64,000 nucleotides of DNA. Origin: Planctomycetaceae bacterium. Its GTDB lineage: Bacteria > Planctomycetota > Phycisphaerae > SM23-33. The DNA lies in contig JAJFVE010000019.1 of the NCBI GenBank assembly GCA_021371965.1, positions 42,737-106,736 of the forward strand, read 5' to 3'. Below the pieces are notes generated by a model, which saw only the letters and a program-made list of their open reading frames with translations, was not told where the DNA came from and did no database searches. The position numbers were made by a program, and so were the translations under genes. This document shows, piece by piece, positions 49,660 through 59,154 of the stretch. How positions within the stretch are numbered: the stretch's first letter is position 1; the number at the start of each line of letters is the position of its first letter.

Positions 49660-50103
49660 ATGAAAGTCATGCAACTTTCGGTCTTTCTCGAAAACAAGCC
49701 CGGAGAGTTGAGCGGGCCGTGCAAGGCCCTGACTGACGCGGGCATCAATCTCCTCTCGGTGTCGCTGGCCGACACTCGGCAGTTCGGCATCCTGCGCATG
49801 ATCGTGTCCGACCCCGACAAGGGCAAAGCCGTCCTCGAACGCGCCGGCTGCGTCGTGAACCTCACGCCGGTGGTGGCCATCGACATACCCGACAAGCCCG
49901 GCGCGCTGGCCTCGATCGTCAAGTCGCTCGAAGAGGCCGCCATCAACATCGAATACCTCTACGCCTTCTGCTCGCGCATCGCCGGCCACGCGGTGCTCGT
50001 CATGCGATTCGACGCCCCCGACGCCGCCATCGCCGCCCTGCAATCTACCGGCGCCCGAGTCCTCCAGGCCGCCGAGCTTCTCGATCGCGTGCAGGAAAAT
50101 TAA
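49660..50103 (+). CDS. Tandem ACT-domain protein
   Basis: 147 residues formed from two ACT domains: KVMQLSVFLENKPGELSGP at residues 2-20 and VVAIDIPDKPGALASIVKSL at about 70-90, each with the ENKPG/DKPG loop. ACT domains bind amino acids. The same iorA-iorB-paaK-ACT order is seen in many anaerobes and archaea, where the ACT protein is thought to sense aromatic amino acids. It starts 9 bases after paaK. Confidence 0.9.
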   Translation: MKVMQLSVFLENKPGELSGPCKALTDAGINLLSVSLADTRQFGILRMIVSDPDKGKAVLERAGCVVNLTPVVAIDIPDKPGALASIVKSLEEAAINIEYLYAFCSRIAGHAVLVMRFDAPDAAIAALQSTGARVLQAAELLDRVQEN

Positions 50104-50105
50104 TA

Positions 50106-50137
50106 TGGAGCGCGGCAGCCTTAGCTGCCGCACTCCA
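50106..50137. repeat. Small palindrome before the SDR gene
   Basis: GCGGCAGC-CTTA-GCTGCCGC (50112-50131) is flanked by TGGAG and CTCCA. It is a single short hairpin immediately after the ACT gene and could act as a weak terminator; no T-tract follows. Confidence 0.6.
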
Positions 50138-50149
50138 CAGGAGCTTACC

Positions 50150-50905
50150 ATGATCGCAATAGACCTCTCCGGACATACCGCCGTCGTCACCGGCGCCAGC
50201 GGGCAACTCGGACGTGCCATGGTGCGAACCCTCGCCCGCGCCGGGGCCGACGTGGCCGTCTGCTTCCTCAAGAACCAATCCAAGGCCGACGAACTCGCCG
50301 CGCAGGTCGAGGCCCTGGGCCGGCGCAGCATCGTCGTGCAGGTGGACGTGACCGCCGCCAACGCCATCAACGTCCTTCGCGACCGCGTTGCCGCCGAACT
50401 GGCCCCGGCTGACATCATCGTCAACAATGCTGTGATCCAGTATCCCTGGAAGGGCGTGCTCGAGCAGCCCAGCGACGATTTCGAAAGCCAGTTCCGCTCC
50501 TGCGTGATGCACAACGTGCTGATGGCCCAGGCGTTTGTTCCGGGGATGATCGCCCGCAAGTGGGGCCGCGTGATCGGCATCAACACCGAGTGTGCCATGC
50601 AGTGCGCCGCGGGGCAGGGCGCGTATGCCTCGGCGAAGCGCGGGATGGACGGCGTGCTGCGCGTGCTTGCCCGAGAGGTCGGTCAGCATGGCATCACCGT
50701 CAACGAGATCGCCCCCGGCTGGACGATCAGCGAAGACCAGGGCGACGATTCGCCGCAAGCCTACCGTGACACGCTTCCGCTGCGCCGCCGGGGCACCGAC
50801 CAGGAGATCGCTAACGTGGTCGCCTTCGTCGCCAGCGACCTGGCGTCCTACATCACCGGCGCTTATATCCCCGTCTGCGGCGGCAACATCATGCCCGCAA
50901 TTTAG
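50150..50905 (+). CDS. Short-chain dehydrogenase/reductase
   Basis: 251 residues. Cofactor loop VVTGASGQLGRAMVRTLA, a YASAKRGMDG active-site Tyr-x3-Lys, and ITVNEIAPGWTISED. The usual catalytic Ser about 13 residues before the Tyr is not obvious (segment GINTECAMQCAAGQG), which may alter the chemistry. The substrate is unknown. The ATG at 50150 follows a CAGGAG site; an upstream in-frame start at 50105 lies in the hairpin. Confidence 0.85.
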   Translation: MIAIDLSGHTAVVTGASGQLGRAMVRTLARAGADVAVCFLKNQSKADELAAQVEALGRRSIVVQVDVTAANAINVLRDRVAAELAPADIIVNNAVIQYPWKGVLEQPSDDFESQFRSCVMHNVLMAQAFVPGMIARKWGRVIGINTECAMQCAAGQGAYASAKRGMDGVLRVLAREVGQHGITVNEIAPGWTISEDQGDDSPQAYRDTLPLRRRGTDQEIANVVAFVASDLASYITGAYIPVCGGNIMPAI

Positions 50906-50945
50906 GCGCACCGCCGTTAAAGATGTGGGTTCAACAGATGGGCTG

Positions 50946-50951
50946 TAAAGT
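50946..50951 (+). promoter_or_regulatory. Candidate leaderless -10 box for the PQQ-propeller gene
   Basis: TAAAGT sits 6 bases before the ATG at 50958, with no Shine-Dalgarno. The box is weak alone but fits the TANNNT pattern. Confidence 0.3.
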
Positions 50952-50957
50952 CCGTCT

Positions 50958-53900
50958 ATGATCACTCGACAGACATTGCTGGTTCTGATCGCCTGCGCGG
51001 CGCTGCTGGGCGTGGGCGGCAAGCGCGGGCGGCAGTTGCCCGTCGACGCCGAGATGACCCCCTGCGGAAAGCTCGACCCGCTCCCGCGCGACTTCGAACT
51101 GCGGACGCGATGCGAGGCCCTGTTCCGTAGCGACAGCCCCGCCACCAAGGAGCTTCTGCGGCCGGAGGACATCCAGAAGATCCTCGATCTAGGGACGGCG
51201 TCGGGCTATGCCTTCGACAAATCGCCCTCGCACTATGTCGCGTGCACGCTGGCAATGGACGAGTTTCTGGCCAAGCTGCCCGCCGATTTTGTAACGCCGC
51301 TGCGCGACGCGCAGAACAAAGCGGCCTTGCGCCACGTGGAAGATCTTCGGCCCGCCGGCGATACCGCAGCCATCGCCGGCCTCGCCCGTCGATACCCTTA
51401 CGCCGCCTGCGTCCACGAACTGCTGCTGGAAAGCGCCGAGAGGGACCTGCGCCGCGGCCGCACCGCCCCCGCCGCGGCAGCGCTCAATGACGTGCTTGTT
51501 CACGCACCACCTGGAGCGCTTCGCGATAATGCGCAGGCGGCGGCGTGGTTGGCCATGGCCCAGGAAGACACGCCGCAGGCGCGAGTGGCCCTGGAAGAGC
51601 AGCTCGCTGCGGCGGCCGGGCCGCCCATGACCTGGCGCGGCAGAAGCGCCGCACCGCAAGATATCCTCAAGGAACTGCTGGCGGGCCTGCCCCCTCGTGC
51701 GCCGCGGGCGATGGCAAGCCTGCCGCGAAAATCGCTGCGTCTACCCGCCTCGTGGCCCAGCGAGCAGCGCAAGGGCGATGGCCCGTTGCTCGACAGCATG
51801 CTTCATGCCCCTTGGCCGGTGATGGGGATCGCCTCGATGGCCGGCGCTCCTGTGCTGGCGGGGCGCGGCGTCATCGCCCGCTGGCGAGATGACGGCGCCG
51901 GACCGGCGTGGACTCGCCCTACGTGTATCGAGGACAAAACCTGGGATCCGCTGGCCGCTGCGCGATTCCTCAGGAGCAACCCCGCCCCGGACCTGACCAT
52001 ACGTCCGGTGGTGACCAGCCTCGCTGTGCCGGCCTCACCGGATGCAAAGGCGATGTATTGCCTCACATCGCAGCCGCCTGCCATTGCGGCGGTGGAGGCC
52101 GCAACCGGCAACACGCTCTGGAGCACAGACCAGCGCCCGGACTGGAAGGACATGACGCCGATGTCGCACCCGGCGATCTGCGAAGGGCGGCTGTATGTTC
52201 TTGCCGTGCCGGTCAATTTGACCGGCGACGCCGGCCCCGGGCCGCTCAAGGAAGCCGGCCCGCCGGTGCTGTGGCACTTGGCCTGCCTGGACGCCCGCGA
52301 CGGGCGGATGATCTGGAAGCAGCCGCTGGCCTGGCAGCCGTACACGCTGCTGGACCTGGCCCGAGCAACACCGCCCGTGACGATCAGCCAAGGCAGCGTC
52401 TACTGCAACACGAACATGGGCGTGATCGCCCGCTGCGACATCCGCGACGGCGCCCTGCTGTGGCTGCGGGGCTACGCCTGCACGGTCTCGGCGGACATAC
52501 TATCGCCGAATTTCAGCCGCGAAGGTTCTTCCCCCATTGTCGCAGGCAAGACGGTGATGGTGGCCCCGCGCGACTGCAGCGGCATCCTGGCCTTCCACCG
52601 CGACAGCGGCCAGGAACTTTGGGATAGCGACGAACCATCGCAGCGTCTCGTTGCGGCATCCGGCGGTGTACTGATTGCGGCAGCCGATCAGGGTCTTGCC
52701 GGCGTCGAGATCGCCACGGGCAAGACCCTCTGGAAGCGGAGCTTTCCCGCCGGCGGCGCCACGCGCGCAACCGTCGCGTCCGATGAAGTGCTCGTCATGG
52801 ACGGCAGCCCCGCCACGGCGAACCTCCAGATGCACCGGATCGCCGCCGCATCGGGCAAGGACATCGAGCAGGCCGCCCTGCCCGGCGCGGGCGCGGATGA
52901 AATCCTGCTCCTGCGCGACGGCACGCTCGCAGAACTGCACTTGGCGCCGGCGATGGATCCCGCGACGGCGATGGCCTCGCGCCCGGCCGGACAGCCGGGC
53001 AACGTTTATGAAGAGATCATGCTGCTGCCCATGGCGCGCCCGGAGATCGTGTGGCCCACTGTCCCGGGCGAGGGCCAATTCGTCGTCTGGTGCGGGCGGC
53101 GCCTGGCACGCATCGCCGCCGGACCGAACTGGAATGTCGCATGGCAGCGGGTCTTGCCCCGGCAGCTCGGGCGCGTGGCGCTGCAGGGAAATCTCGTCGT
53201 CGCGGCCGCCGGAAGCAGTCTGACTGCCTTTAGCGCTGCCGACGGGTCTGTGAAATGGTGCGTCAATCTGCCGTTCGTCCCAGGTGCCGTCGGCAGCAAT
53301 GGCGATATCTCCTTTGCCGCCGGTGCGGGCGCAGCAGCGTGCGTTGATGCGGCGGGCAAGCTGCTCTGGAGCGGCAGGCCGCCGGAAGGCTCGCGAGTGC
53401 AAGGCCCGCCCGCCCACGCAACTCTCAAGGGGGCCGGTCAGCAGGTGTCGCTGCACGTGATCTTCCCGGCGGCCTCCTTCCCTGATAGCGGGATGTTTCC
53501 GGCAGAGATGGTTCTCGATGCCCGCACCGGTCGGCTGCGGGAGTTCAGGCGTTTCCTCCCGCAGGAGCCGGGCTGGCCGCCGCACATCGTCTTTGACGGC
53601 GAGACGATCCGCTGGGTCGGCCGCGACGGCCGCGCGCATGTCACCTCGCCCGCCGGCGACCATGACGCCGCCGCCAAGTGGCGTCGCGGCGCCAACCTGC
53701 AGGGGTACCCGCAGCATCCATCGTTCGCCTTCGGCATCAGCACGGCGCCCTCGGGCTTGTATCTGCGGTCGATCAGCCAACTGGCGCACTACGACCTCTC
53801 GGGCGACAAGGAGATGCTCTACAATCTGCCGCGCAATCGTTTGCCGCGGCGCACGCGCGTCGAGCAGCCGCCGACGAACTTGATCTTCGATCTGCGCGAG

Positions 53901-54284
53901 GAAGGTAACCTGCTGCTGGTACTCTCGGGCACCACGACTGCGGCCTACGAGGACTGGGGCAAGTACTGGCGCGACGTGTTCAATCCCAACTGGGCGCGGA
54001 TGTTCGTCGATGTCTTTGACCGCACCACCGGGGCCCACCAAGGACGCCAGCAGTTGGGCGATCTGCCTTACTGCACATTCGGCAGCGACGGCATGGACAC
54101 GCAGGCGCGATTCGTGGGGGAGACCGTCGTGGTGACGGCCCCGGACGGCGTGCATGTTTTCAAGCCCAAAGCCGGCGGCGCCAAGATCGACAACCCCCCG
54201 CCGCCGCCTCCGCTGCCGCCCAAAGAGCCGATCAAACCGAGGGCCGCGCCAGCCAAACGTCCCAAGAACCGTCTGGCCCACTAG
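50958..54284 (+). CDS. Very large PQQ-like beta-propeller protein
   Basis: 1108 residues with an N-terminal signal ([20 protein letters not shown]). A helical region (residues 20-230) resembling TPR-type repeats precedes a long stretch of outer-membrane BamB/PQQ-like blades: [76 protein letters not shown]. Each has the D/A-x-x-T-G-x-x-x-W pattern. The end is Pro-rich and basic. Planctomycetes carry many such giant proteins; the role is unknown. No quinoprotein catalytic set was recognised. Confidence 0.8.
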   Translation: MITRQTLLVLIACAALLGVGGKRGRQLPVDAEMTPCGKLDPLPRDFELRTRCEALFRSDSPATKELLRPEDIQKILDLGTASGYAFDKSPSHYVACTLAMDEFLAKLPADFVTPLRDAQNKAALRHVEDLRPAGDTAAIAGLARRYPYAACVHELLLESAERDLRRGRTAPAAAALNDVLVHAPPGALRDNAQAAAWLAMAQEDTPQARVALEEQLAAAAGPPMTWRGRSAAPQDILKELLAGLPPRAPRAMASLPRKSLRLPASWPSEQRKGDGPLLDSMLHAPWPVMGIASMAGAPVLAGRGVIARWRDDGAGPAWTRPTCIEDKTWDPLAAARFLRSNPAPDLTIRPVVTSLAVPASPDAKAMYCLTSQPPAIAAVEAATGNTLWSTDQRPDWKDMTPMSHPAICEGRLYVLAVPVNLTGDAGPGPLKEAGPPVLWHLACLDARDGRMIWKQPLAWQPYTLLDLARATPPVTISQGSVYCNTNMGVIARCDIRDGALLWLRGYACTVSADILSPNFSREGSSPIVAGKTVMVAPRDCSGILAFHRDSGQELWDSDEPSQRLVAASGGVLIAAADQGLAGVEIATGKTLWKRSFPAGGATRATVASDEVLVMDGSPATANLQMHRIAAASGKDIEQAALPGAGADEILLLRDGTLAELHLAPAMDPATAMASRPAGQPGNVYEEIMLLPMARPEIVWPTVPGEGQFVVWCGRRLARIAAGPNWNVAWQRVLPRQLGRVALQGNLVVAAAGSSLTAFSAADGSVKWCVNLPFVPGAVGSNGDISFAAGAGAAACVDAAGKLLWSGRPPEGSRVQGPPAHATLKGAGQQVSLHVIFPAASFPDSGMFPAEMVLDARTGRLREFRRFLPQEPGWPPHIVFDGETIRWVGRDGRAHVTSPAGDHDAAAKWRRGANLQGYPQHPSFAFGISTAPSGLYLRSISQLAHYDLSGDKEMLYNLPRNRLPRRTRVEQPPTNLIFDLREEGNLLLVLSGTTTAAYEDWGKYWRDVFNPNWARMFVDVFDRTTGAHQGRQQLGDLPYCTFGSDGMDTQARFVGETVVVTAPDGVHVFKPKAGGAKIDNPPPPPPLPPKEPIKPRAAPAKRPKNRLAH

Positions 54285-54311
54285 CCGATTGCTTTCCCGT
54301 GATTGGCCTCG

Positions 54312-54317
54312 TAAGAT
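54312..54317 (+). promoter_or_regulatory. Candidate leaderless -10 box for guaA
   Basis: TAAGAT is 7 bases before the ATG at 54325 and overlaps the competing ATG at 54316. It thus favours the start at 54325. Confidence 0.4.
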
Positions 54318-54324
54318 GCGCCCG

Positions 54325-55884
54325 ATGACCACAGCACAAGCGCAATCGGAAACGATCGTCATTCTCGATTTCGGCAGCCAGTACGCCCAGCTCATCGCCC
54401 GGCGCGTGCGCGAAAACGGCGTCTACAGCGTGCTGGCGCGCCCCGACGTTACACTCGACGAAATCGCGGCGCTCAATCCGCGCGGGCTGATCTTCACCGG
54501 CGGGCCATCGAGCGTCTACGAAACCGGCGCCCCCCGCTGCCGGGCGGAAGTCTTCAATCTCGGCGTGCCGATCCTGGGCATCTGCTACGGGATGCAGCTC
54601 GCCTGCCAGATGCTCGGCGCCGAGGTGCGCAGCGCCCCCTCGCGCGAGTACGGCCGCACCACCCTGAACGTCACCGAGGGCGGACACTTTCTCAAGGGCG
54701 TCCCGGCCGAGACCACCGTCTGGATGAGCCACGGCGACCAGGTGCGCGAGCTCAACGACGACTTCGTCTCGCTGGCGGCCACGCCCACCTGCCCCATCGC
54801 GGCGGTGCGCCACAAGACTCGCCCGTTCTACGGCGTGCAGTTCCACCCGGAAGTCACGCACACGCCGCACGGGCGCGAGATCTTCGTCAACTTCCTGTAC
54901 GACATCTGCAAATGCCAGGGCCTGTGGAAGATGGGCTCGTTCATCGAGGCCGTCGTGTCGGACGTGCGCTCGCGCGTGGCGGCCGACGAACGCGTCATCT
55001 GCGGGCTCTCGGGCGGGGTCGACTCCTCCGTGCTGGCGGCCCTGCTGCACAAGGCCATCGACACGCGGCTCTCGTGCATCTTCGTCGATAACGGCCTGCT
55101 GCGGCTCAACGAAGTCGAGCTCGTCGAGACGACGTTCAAGGATCACTTCAAGATCAACCTGACGACCGTGCGCGGGGCGGACGATTTTCTGACGAACCTC
55201 AAGGGCGTGATCGACCCGCAGCAGAAGCGCCGCGTCATCGGGCACACGTTCATCGACATGTTCAAGCGGGCCGCCAAGAGCATCCCCAACGCCCGCTACC
55301 TCGCCCAGGGCACGCTGTACCCCGACGTGATCGAGTCTGGCCACTCGCTGGCCGGGCAGGCGGCCAACATCAAGCTGCACCACAACGTCGGCGGCCTGCC
55401 GGCCGAGCTTGGCTTCGACCTGATCGAGCCGCTGCGCGACTTGTTCAAGGACGAGGTGCGGCAGGTCGGCGAGCTGCTGGGCCTACCCGAGCAGGTCGTC
55501 TGGCGCCACCCCTTCCCCGGCCCGGGGCTGGCCGTGCGGTGCCTGGGCGAAGTCACGCCCGCACGCCTGGAAGTGCTGCGCAAGGCCGACAACATCGTCA
55601 TCGAAGAAATCACGGCCGCCGGGCTCTACCGCAAGACCGCCCAGACCTTCTGCGTGCTGCTGCCGGTTCAGTCGGTAGGCGTAATGGGCGACGGCCGCAC
55701 GTACGAAAACGTGGTGGCCGTGCGCTCGGTGGACACCTCCGACTTCATGACCGCCGACTGGTCGCGCATCCCCTACGACGTGCTGGCGACAATCTCCAAC
55801 CGCATCATCAACGAAGTCCGCGGGATCAATCGCGTGGTCTACGACATCAGTTCCAAACCCCCCGCGACGATCGAATGGGAATGA
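54325..55884 (+). CDS. guaA: GMP synthase (glutamine-hydrolysing)
   Basis: 519 residues. Class I amidotransferase domain: [20 protein letters not shown], the nucleophile Cys in [14 protein letters not shown] and the His/Glu in [12 protein letters not shown]. The ATP pyrophosphatase domain has [20 protein letters not shown], then the C-terminal dimerisation domain ending [18 protein letters not shown]. It makes GMP from XMP. The ATG at 54325 is preferred over that at 54316; a longer frame from 54154 lies in the preceding gene's end. Confidence 0.97.
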   Translation: MTTAQAQSETIVILDFGSQYAQLIARRVRENGVYSVLARPDVTLDEIAALNPRGLIFTGGPSSVYETGAPRCRAEVFNLGVPILGICYGMQLACQMLGAEVRSAPSREYGRTTLNVTEGGHFLKGVPAETTVWMSHGDQVRELNDDFVSLAATPTCPIAAVRHKTRPFYGVQFHPEVTHTPHGREIFVNFLYDICKCQGLWKMGSFIEAVVSDVRSRVAADERVICGLSGGVDSSVLAALLHKAIDTRLSCIFVDNGLLRLNEVELVETTFKDHFKINLTTVRGADDFLTNLKGVIDPQQKRRVIGHTFIDMFKRAAKSIPNARYLAQGTLYPDVIESGHSLAGQAANIKLHHNVGGLPAELGFDLIEPLRDLFKDEVRQVGELLGLPEQVVWRHPFPGPGLAVRCLGEVTPARLEVLRKADNIVIEEITAAGLYRKTAQTFCVLLPVQSVGVMGDGRTYENVVAVRSVDTSDFMTADWSRIPYDVLATISNRIINEVRGINRVVYDISSKPPATIEWE

Positions 55885-55933
55885 CCCGCAAGAGATTCCC
55901 GAATAACCCTCTACCTCTTTTCCGGTTTGAGCC

Positions 55934-56710
55934 ATGTTCTATAAACTCATCAAATCACTAGTCCTGCCGCTGAGCGTGATCCTGATCGCGATGATCGTCG
56001 GCCTTGTGTTGACGCGCCGTGCGAATGCGGAAAAGCGCCGGCGGTTCCGCGCGGGGCGCATCCTGCTGATCGCCGCGGCGGCTCTGCTGTATCTGCTGAG
56101 CATCCCGCCGGTGGCGGACCTGCTGGTGCGGCCGCTGGAATCGGGCTACCCCCGCTCCGACGCGGCGGCGCTCCAGGGCGTGCAGGCGGTGGTCGTGCTG
56201 ACCGGCGGCGCGGGCCAGGCCAACGCCTTGCGGCCTGAGGCCGCGCCCGGAGGAGTAAGCCTGGCCAGGATCATCCATGGCGTAGAAGTGTTCCGCGCCT
56301 CCGGCGCGCAGCACTTGGTCATCACCGGCGCCGCGCCGGACCAGGCCGTTAGCGAAGCGGCGACGATGAAGGCCGTCGCGATCAAGATGGGCGTGCCAAC
56401 GGACAAGATCGTTCTGGAGGAAAAGGCCACGAGTACCGCCGAGCACGCCCCGCGCGTGCTGGAAGCGATGCCCGAACTTGCCGGCATGAAGATCGCCCTG
56501 GTGACGTCGGCCCTGCACATGCCGCGGTCAGTCGGGGCGTTCCGCAAACACTTCCGAAGCGAGCAGCTAGTGCCCTGCCCCTCGGACTGGCTGTACAACT
56601 CCGAGCCATGGACGCTGCGCACCTTCGCTCCCAGCGCCGACTCGCTGGCCAAGAGCACCAACGCCTGCGTGGAGTACATCGGGCGGCTGTGGTATTGGCT
56701 GCGAGGCTAA
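55934..56710 (+). CDS. YdcF/ElyC-type DUF218 membrane-anchored protein
   Basis: 258 residues. Two N-terminal membrane helices (LVLPLSVILIAMIVGLVL and ILLIAAAALLYLLSIPP) precede a DUF218 Rossmann-like domain: AVVVLTGGAGQ, HLVITGAAPDQAVSEAATM, EEKATSTAEHA and IALVTSALHMPRSVGAFR. ElyC of E. coli is linked to peptidoglycan precursor metabolism. A cell envelope role is inferred from the family. Confidence 0.85.
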   Translation: MFYKLIKSLVLPLSVILIAMIVGLVLTRRANAEKRRRFRAGRILLIAAAALLYLLSIPPVADLLVRPLESGYPRSDAAALQGVQAVVVLTGGAGQANALRPEAAPGGVSLARIIHGVEVFRASGAQHLVITGAAPDQAVSEAATMKAVAIKMGVPTDKIVLEEKATSTAEHAPRVLEAMPELAGMKIALVTSALHMPRSVGAFRKHFRSEQLVPCPSDWLYNSEPWTLRTFAPSADSLAKSTNACVEYIGRLWYWLRG

Positions 56711-56714
56711 AACC

Positions 56715-56743
56715 CGTGTCGCGGGCGAGACGCCCGCGACACG
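56715..56743. repeat. Perfect 29-nt palindrome after the YdcF-like gene
   Basis: CGTGTCGCGGGCG and CGCCCGCGACACG are perfectly complementary 13-base arms with a 3-base loop (AGA). It is the longest hairpin of the GAGAC-loop family. It lies 5 bases after the stop and may help termination, although no T-tract follows. Confidence 0.8.
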
Positions 56744-56812
56744 TAACGAGCTACATCGTCACCTCGCTGTAATCGAGCACCTCGAAAAATGATCAGGTCG
56801 TGGCCGCAGGCT

Positions 56813-56818
56813 TATAAT
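56813..56818 (+). promoter_or_regulatory. Candidate leaderless -10 box for the GtrA-like gene
   Basis: A perfect TATAAT ends 5 bases before the ATG at 56824. No Shine-Dalgarno exists in between. The -35 position reads TGATCA, a poor match. Confidence 0.45.
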
Positions 56819-56823
56819 TGTTC

Positions 56824-57216
56824 ATGCTTGTTAAGTACCTACTTTATCTGCTTCGGTGGCAGCTTTCGACGCCGATCCTGGCCGGCTGCGTCTACCTGCT
56901 GACGCGGCACCTTGGGGCCACGCTGACCACCGTCATCGCCAATTTCATCGGCGGGCTGATCTTCTTCTGGGTGGACCGCTGGATCTTCACGCGCACGAGC
57001 ATCCTGCACTCGGGCGAACTGTGGGAGGCCCTGCCCAATGTTACCTGCGCCGACTGCCACCAGACCGTCCAGCGTGGCTACCGTCTCGTGAGGGCGGGCA
57101 GTTACGACCGCTCGCGCGATCGCCATCCGCAGTTCCGCTGCCACGAATGCTCGCGCCGAAAGTACCTGCGAACACAGCAAGAAATCGCCGCCACCTCAAA
57201 AGCGAATACAGAATAA
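56824..57216 (+). CDS. GtrA-like membrane protein with C-terminal zinc ribbon
   Basis: 130 residues. Two hydrophobic helices (STPILAGCVYLL and TTVIANFIGGLIFFW) with the GtrA-like VDRWIFTRTS end. They are followed by a soluble part with two cysteine pairs, CADCHQ and CHECSRRK, spaced about 38 residues, consistent with a zinc ribbon. Joining of a GtrA-type membrane hairpin to a zinc ribbon is unusual. An in-frame TTG two codons upstream is ignored. Confidence 0.65.
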   Translation: MLVKYLLYLLRWQLSTPILAGCVYLLTRHLGATLTTVIANFIGGLIFFWVDRWIFTRTSILHSGELWEALPNVTCADCHQTVQRGYRLVRAGSYDRSRDRHPQFRCHECSRRKYLRTQQEIAATSKANTE

Positions 57217-57371
57217 AACGCTCCCGCGTGTGCGGAAGCGTAAATAGGGCTTGTGCTTTCAGTACAGATGGGTTGCCAAGACGAAGTTCGCCGTTGCCCC
57301 CAAAGCGAGAGCTCGGCTTCGCGTGCACCGCTCGTGGAAGTCTTCGTTCGCCACAAGCGGCGAACGAAGAC

Positions 57372-57444
57372 TGGAGCCGAGGGGGCTCGAACCCCTGACC
57401 TGCTGATTGCGAACCAGCCGCTCTTCCAACTGAGCTACGGCCCC
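57372..57444 (-). tRNA. tRNA-Ala, anticodon CGC
   Basis: The 73-base minus-strand sequence folds as a cloverleaf: acceptor GGGGCCG/CGGCTCC, D stem GCTC/GAGC, anticodon stem GCTGG/TCAGC, T stem AGGGG/CCCCT and T loop TTCGAGC. The anticodon loop TTCGCAA gives CGC, reading GCG (Ala). The G3:U70 pair, the main alanine identity element, is present. Discriminator A73 is followed by GTC, so CCA is not encoded. Confidence 0.96.
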
Positions 57445-57455
57445 GGAACGTTTCT

Positions 57456-57484
57456 ACTGTATCGGAAAATACCGCCCCTGACAA
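57456..57484 (-). promoter_or_regulatory. Promoter of tRNA-Ala
   Basis: On the minus strand TTGTCA (57484-57479), exactly 17 bases, TACAGT (57461-57456), which is 11 bases before the tRNA 5' end. This is a convincing tRNA promoter. Confidence 0.7.
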
Positions 57485-57498
57485 TAGCCTATGCGCAG

Positions 57499-57527
57499 TT
57501 GAAGCGGAACGTTTGTCGCTTTAGTAT
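57499..57527 (+). promoter_or_regulatory. Promoter of the DJ-1/PfpI gene
   Basis: TTGAAG (57499-57504), 17 bases, TAGTAT (57522-57527), 27 bases before the ATG at 57555. It is back to back with the tRNA promoter on the other strand. Confidence 0.55.
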
Positions 57528-57554
57528 ACAAGCAGCACAATGCAGGAGCGTCCT

Positions 57555-58076
57555 ATGAAACTTCAAGGCAAGCGCATCGCTATCATGATCGACCAGGGCT
57601 ACCAGGAGATCGAGGTCTGGTACCCATACTATCGCTTTATCGAGGAAGGCGCGCAGGTCATGTTCGTCGGCCCTGAGGCCAAGACCGCCTATCCGTCGAA
57701 GCTGGGTTATCCCTGCACGTCGCACGTATCGGCCACTCAGGTCCACGGCAAGGACTTCCACGCCGTTGTAGTGCCCGGCGGATGGGCGCCTGACTTCATG
57801 CGCCGCGACGAGGGCATGGTCCGTTTCATTCAGCAGTGCGTCGCAGCCGACATCGTTTTGGCGGCGATCTGCCACGGCGGATGGATGCTCTGCTGCACCG
57901 ATGCCCTGCGCGACAAGCGGGCGACAAGCTTCATGGCGATTCGCTTCGACATGATCAACGCCGGCGCCCACTGGGTCGACGAGCAATGCGTCGTCGACGG
58001 AAAGCTCATCACGGCCCGCAAGCCCGACGACCTGCCGGCGTTCTGCCGGGCGATTACTGATTCGCTGGCCTTGTGA
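57555..58076 (+). CDS. DJ-1/PfpI family protein
   Basis: 173 residues. The fold starts KRIAIMIDQGYQEIEVWYPY with the acidic residue of the site; the nucleophile elbow is LAAICHGGWMLCC, and VVPGGWAPDF precedes it. Family members include cysteine proteases, glyoxalases and stress chaperones, and the exact activity here is unknown. The ATG at 57555 follows CAGGAG; a start at 57540 is an in-frame alternative. A heptamer repeat separates it from the convergent yggS. Confidence 0.85.
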   Translation: MKLQGKRIAIMIDQGYQEIEVWYPYYRFIEEGAQVMFVGPEAKTAYPSKLGYPCTSHVSATQVHGKDFHAVVVPGGWAPDFMRRDEGMVRFIQQCVAADIVLAAICHGGWMLCCTDALRDKRATSFMAIRFDMINAGAHWVDEQCVVDGKLITARKPDDLPAFCRAITDSLAL

Positions 58077-58077
58077 C

Positions 58078-58184
58078 CATTTCCAATTTCCAATTTACAA
58101 TTTCCAATTGAACAACGGTGGCGCTGCGAGGCGGTCGGGCGTCTTGTCTTAAATTGGAGATTCCAAATTGGAAATTGGAAATGC
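58078..58184. repeat. Heptamer-type inverted repeat between DJ-1 and yggS genes
   Basis: The left arm (58079-58115) is 7-mers TTTCCAA, TTTCCAA, TTTACAA, TTTCCAA. The right arm (58151-58183) has AAATTGG, CAAATTG, GAAATTGG-type units inverted. It covers exactly the space between the two stop codons. Same unit family as 10333-10454. Confidence 0.88.
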
Positions 58185-58913
58185 TTACTGCGCGAACAAC
58201 GCGCGCCCAATGCGGAGCATGGTCGCGCCTTCGGCGACGGCCAGGGGATAATCGTCGCTCATGCCCATGGAGAGATGCTTGAAGGCTGGTCCGCCGATCT
58301 TCTGGCTGCGGATTTCTTCAAAGAGCTCTCGCAGACGCACGAAGGCCGCCCGGGCGCCCTCGGGGCCGCCTTCGGTCGGACCGATGGTCATCAGCCCCAC
58401 CAGGCGCACCGACTTGAGCGTAATGGCCAACTCCGCCATGTGCAGGGCGGCGCCGACGGCGCAGCCGGATTTCTGAGGTTCCTCGGTGCAGTTGACCTGC
58501 AGGAGGATATCGACGGTCTTTTCGTCCTTTTCGGCGCGGGCATTGATTTCTTCGGCCAATCGCAACGAGTCGACCGAGTGGACGACCTGCACGAAGGGAA
58601 GGACCTTTCGAACCTTGTTCCGCTGCAGCGTGCCGACCATGTGCCAACGCGGCGTCAGGGGCTGGTCGCTTCGGCGCCGGGCGATCCAGGCGTTGATGGC
58701 CTCGGCTCGCTCGGCGAGGATCTGGGCGCGGCTTTCGGCCACGTCCGTCACGCCGGCCTCGAGCAGGGCCTTGACAGCGTCGAGTTGGCCGCTCTTGGTG
58801 ACGGCGACGATGGAGACGTCCTTTTCGCTGCGCCGCGCGGCGCGGCAGGCGCCGGCGATGTTCTGGCGGATCTGCTGCAGGTTCTTCAGGATGCGGTTCT
58901 TGGTCAACGCCAT
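58185..58913 (-). CDS. PLP homeostasis protein (YggS family)
   Basis: 242 residues. VSIVAVTKSGQLDAVKALLE carries the PLP lysine. ESRAQILAERAEAI, RWHMVGTLQRNKVRKVLPF, VVHSVDSLRLAEEINARAEK and LSMGMSDDYPLAVAEGATML follow in the family order. It binds and delivers PLP without a known reaction. The usual HxIG segment reads HMVG here. The stop codon abuts a heptamer repeat. Confidence 0.94.
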   Translation of the reverse strand: MALTKNRILKNLQQIRQNIAGACRAARRSEKDVSIVAVTKSGQLDAVKALLEAGVTDVAESRAQILAERAEAINAWIARRRSDQPLTPRWHMVGTLQRNKVRKVLPFVQVVHSVDSLRLAEEINARAEKDEKTVDILLQVNCTEEPQKSGCAVGAALHMAELAITLKSVRLVGLMTIGPTEGGPEGARAAFVRLRELFEEIRSQKIGGPAFKHLSMGMSDDYPLAVAEGATMLRIGRALFAQ

Positions 58914-59083
58914 AGCGGAGGCACAATACCGCGCTGGGCGGCGATTAGCAAGGGCTCGCGGCGCCGGATGCGAAGAAACAACCTCGCCGCGGATATCACA
59001 GAGAACGCTGAGGGGACGGGAGTGCGGGATTACCGGCCGGAGCGGGTCTGGGGGGACTTGAATTAGCCGCTGAGGTCGCTAAG

Positions 59084-59154
59084 GAAGACAGTTGTGAGGT
59101 GTGAGCGTTTTGCCACTCACAACTCACAACCCGCCACTCACCACTGCTGTCTTC
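59084..59154. repeat. Heptamer-type inverted repeat at the 3' end of the methyltransferase gene
   Basis: GAAGACAG (59084-59091) pairs perfectly with CTGTCTTC (59147-59154). Inside, GTTGTGAG and GTGTGAG face CACTCAC, AACTCAC, AACCCGC, CACTCAC. The right end overlaps the minus-strand stop codon at 59153-59155. No other element is seen in the 239-base gap. Confidence 0.8.

Noticed and set aside
47584..50598. Minus-strand open frame of 1004 codons
   Set aside because: Shadow of iorB, paaK, the ACT gene and the SDR, all strongly supported on the plus strand. No family motif was seen.
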